From the NCBI GenBank assembly GCA_016781775.1, contig JADDPR010000099.1, positions 1-12,471 of the forward strand: DNA of 12,471 bases, given 5' to 3'. The translations under genes were made by a program, and so were the position numbers. Origin of the DNA: Rubrobacter sp. (GTDB lineage: Bacteria; Actinomycetota; Rubrobacteria; Rubrobacterales; Rubrobacteraceae). Each line of letters begins with the position of its first letter. The stretch's first letter is position 1. The notes below the pieces were generated by a model. That model saw only the letters and a list, made by a program, of their open reading frames with translations. It searched no databases and was not told the DNA's origin. This document shows positions 12,049-12,471 of this stretch, piece by piece.

Positions 12049-12471
12049 CTACAGAACCTTGATGCGCCGGCGGACCTTCTTCTGCGCGATGTTCGCGGCG
12101 ATCTCGTCGAAGGACCGGGCGGGGCCGCTGCCCTCCGGGAAGAGGGCGTGGCCGGGCTCACCGGAGGAGTCCGGGAGGATGGCGATGCGGCCCATGACCT
12201 TGGCGTCGAGCTCACCCGCGACGCGGTCGCCGCCGTCGCCGCCGAAGATCTTGAGCTGCTCACCGCAGCAGGGGCATTCGGCGTAGGCCATGTTCTCGAC
12301 GACGCCGGCGACCTTGAGGTGGGCCTGCACGGCCATCTTGCCGGCCTTGACGGCGACGCGGGCGGCGTCGGCCTGCGGGGTCGTCACGACGAGCGCCTCG
12401 GCCTTCGGGATCATCTGAGCGACCGTGAGGGCCACGTCGCCGGTGCCGGGGGGCATGTCCACGATGATGAA
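12049..12471 (-). CDS. Mrp/ApbC P-loop ATPase, iron-sulfur cluster carrier (C-terminal part)
   Basis: Only the last 140 residues are in the window; the frame is open to the right edge, so the start and Walker A region lie outside. The visible part opens with FIIVDMPPGTGDVALT, the Walker B/switch motif of the Mrp/Nbp35 family. It continues with VVTTPQADAARVAVKAGKM, the GVVENMAY strand and ECPCCGE, whose Cys-x-x-Cys binds the bridging [4Fe-4S] cluster in the dimer. GGDGGDRVAGEL, LGRIAILPD-like and EGSGPARSFDEIAANIAQK complete the usual C-terminus. The family carries iron-sulfur clusters to apo-proteins in the cytosol with ATP hydrolysis. A strong terminator follows. Truncation is due to the window edge, not to a broken gene. 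Confidence 0.93.
   Translation of the reverse strand, partial: FIIVDMPPGTGDVALTVAQMIPKAEALVVTTPQADAARVAVKAGKMAVQAHLKVAGVVENMAYAECPCCGEQLKIFGGDGGDRVAGELDAKVMGRIAILPDSSGEPGHALFPEGSGPARSFDEIAANIAQKKVRRRIKVL

Overview
The window is a GC-rich (roughly 65% or more in most genes), densely packed bacterial chromosome segment with many GTG and TTG starts. The gene content fits a deep-branching actinobacterium of the Rubrobacter type: short NAD(P) isocitrate dehydrogenase, cytosolic-type malate dehydrogenase, FAD-dependent geranylgeranyl/menaquinone reductase, Mrp ATPase, YIP1 membrane protein and several metallo-beta-lactamase-fold enzymes. The genus is an inference from content and composition, not a proven match. 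I see no rRNA, tRNA, CRISPR array, insertion sequence or phage gene.

Left part (1-3950, minus strand). Four genes are read leftward as a probable operon: isocitrate dehydrogenase, UDP-sulfoquinovose synthase (sqdB/SQD1), a GT4 glycosyltransferase of the SqdX/SQD2 type, and a small four-helix GtrA membrane protein. Gaps are 46 nt, 19 nt and a 4-nt overlap. The sqdB-sqdX pair is the complete plant/cyanobacterial-type two-step pathway for the sulfolipid sulfoquinovosyldiacylglycerol (SQDG), and is the most notable content here. All four genes start with GTG or TTG.

Middle (4000-8600). A YIP1-family membrane protein (minus) of visibly lower GC diverges from an unrecognised coiled-coil protein (plus). 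That protein converges on a 66-aa hypothetical protein (minus). The 66-aa gene diverges, from overlapping -10 boxes, from a geranylgeranyl reductase-family flavoprotein (plus), which is followed by an MBL-fold hydrolase with an altered metal motif (HLDPDH).

Right part (8600-12471). A 29-aa basic mini-protein gene (minus) with a strong ribosome-binding site lies just downstream of a nitroreductase gene (minus); between them is a perfect 16-bp palindrome. The nitroreductase diverges from malate dehydrogenase (plus), which ends in a strong hairpin. A MaoC-type hydratase overlaps a second, canonical MBL-fold hydrolase (plus). The window closes with the C-terminal part of an Mrp/ApbC P-loop iron-sulfur carrier (minus), which has a convincing terminator and runs off the right edge.

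Two TCA-cycle enzymes (isocitrate and malate dehydrogenase) lie about 5.5 kb apart in separate transcription units. Promoter and operator calls come from reading by eye and are weaker than the coding calls.
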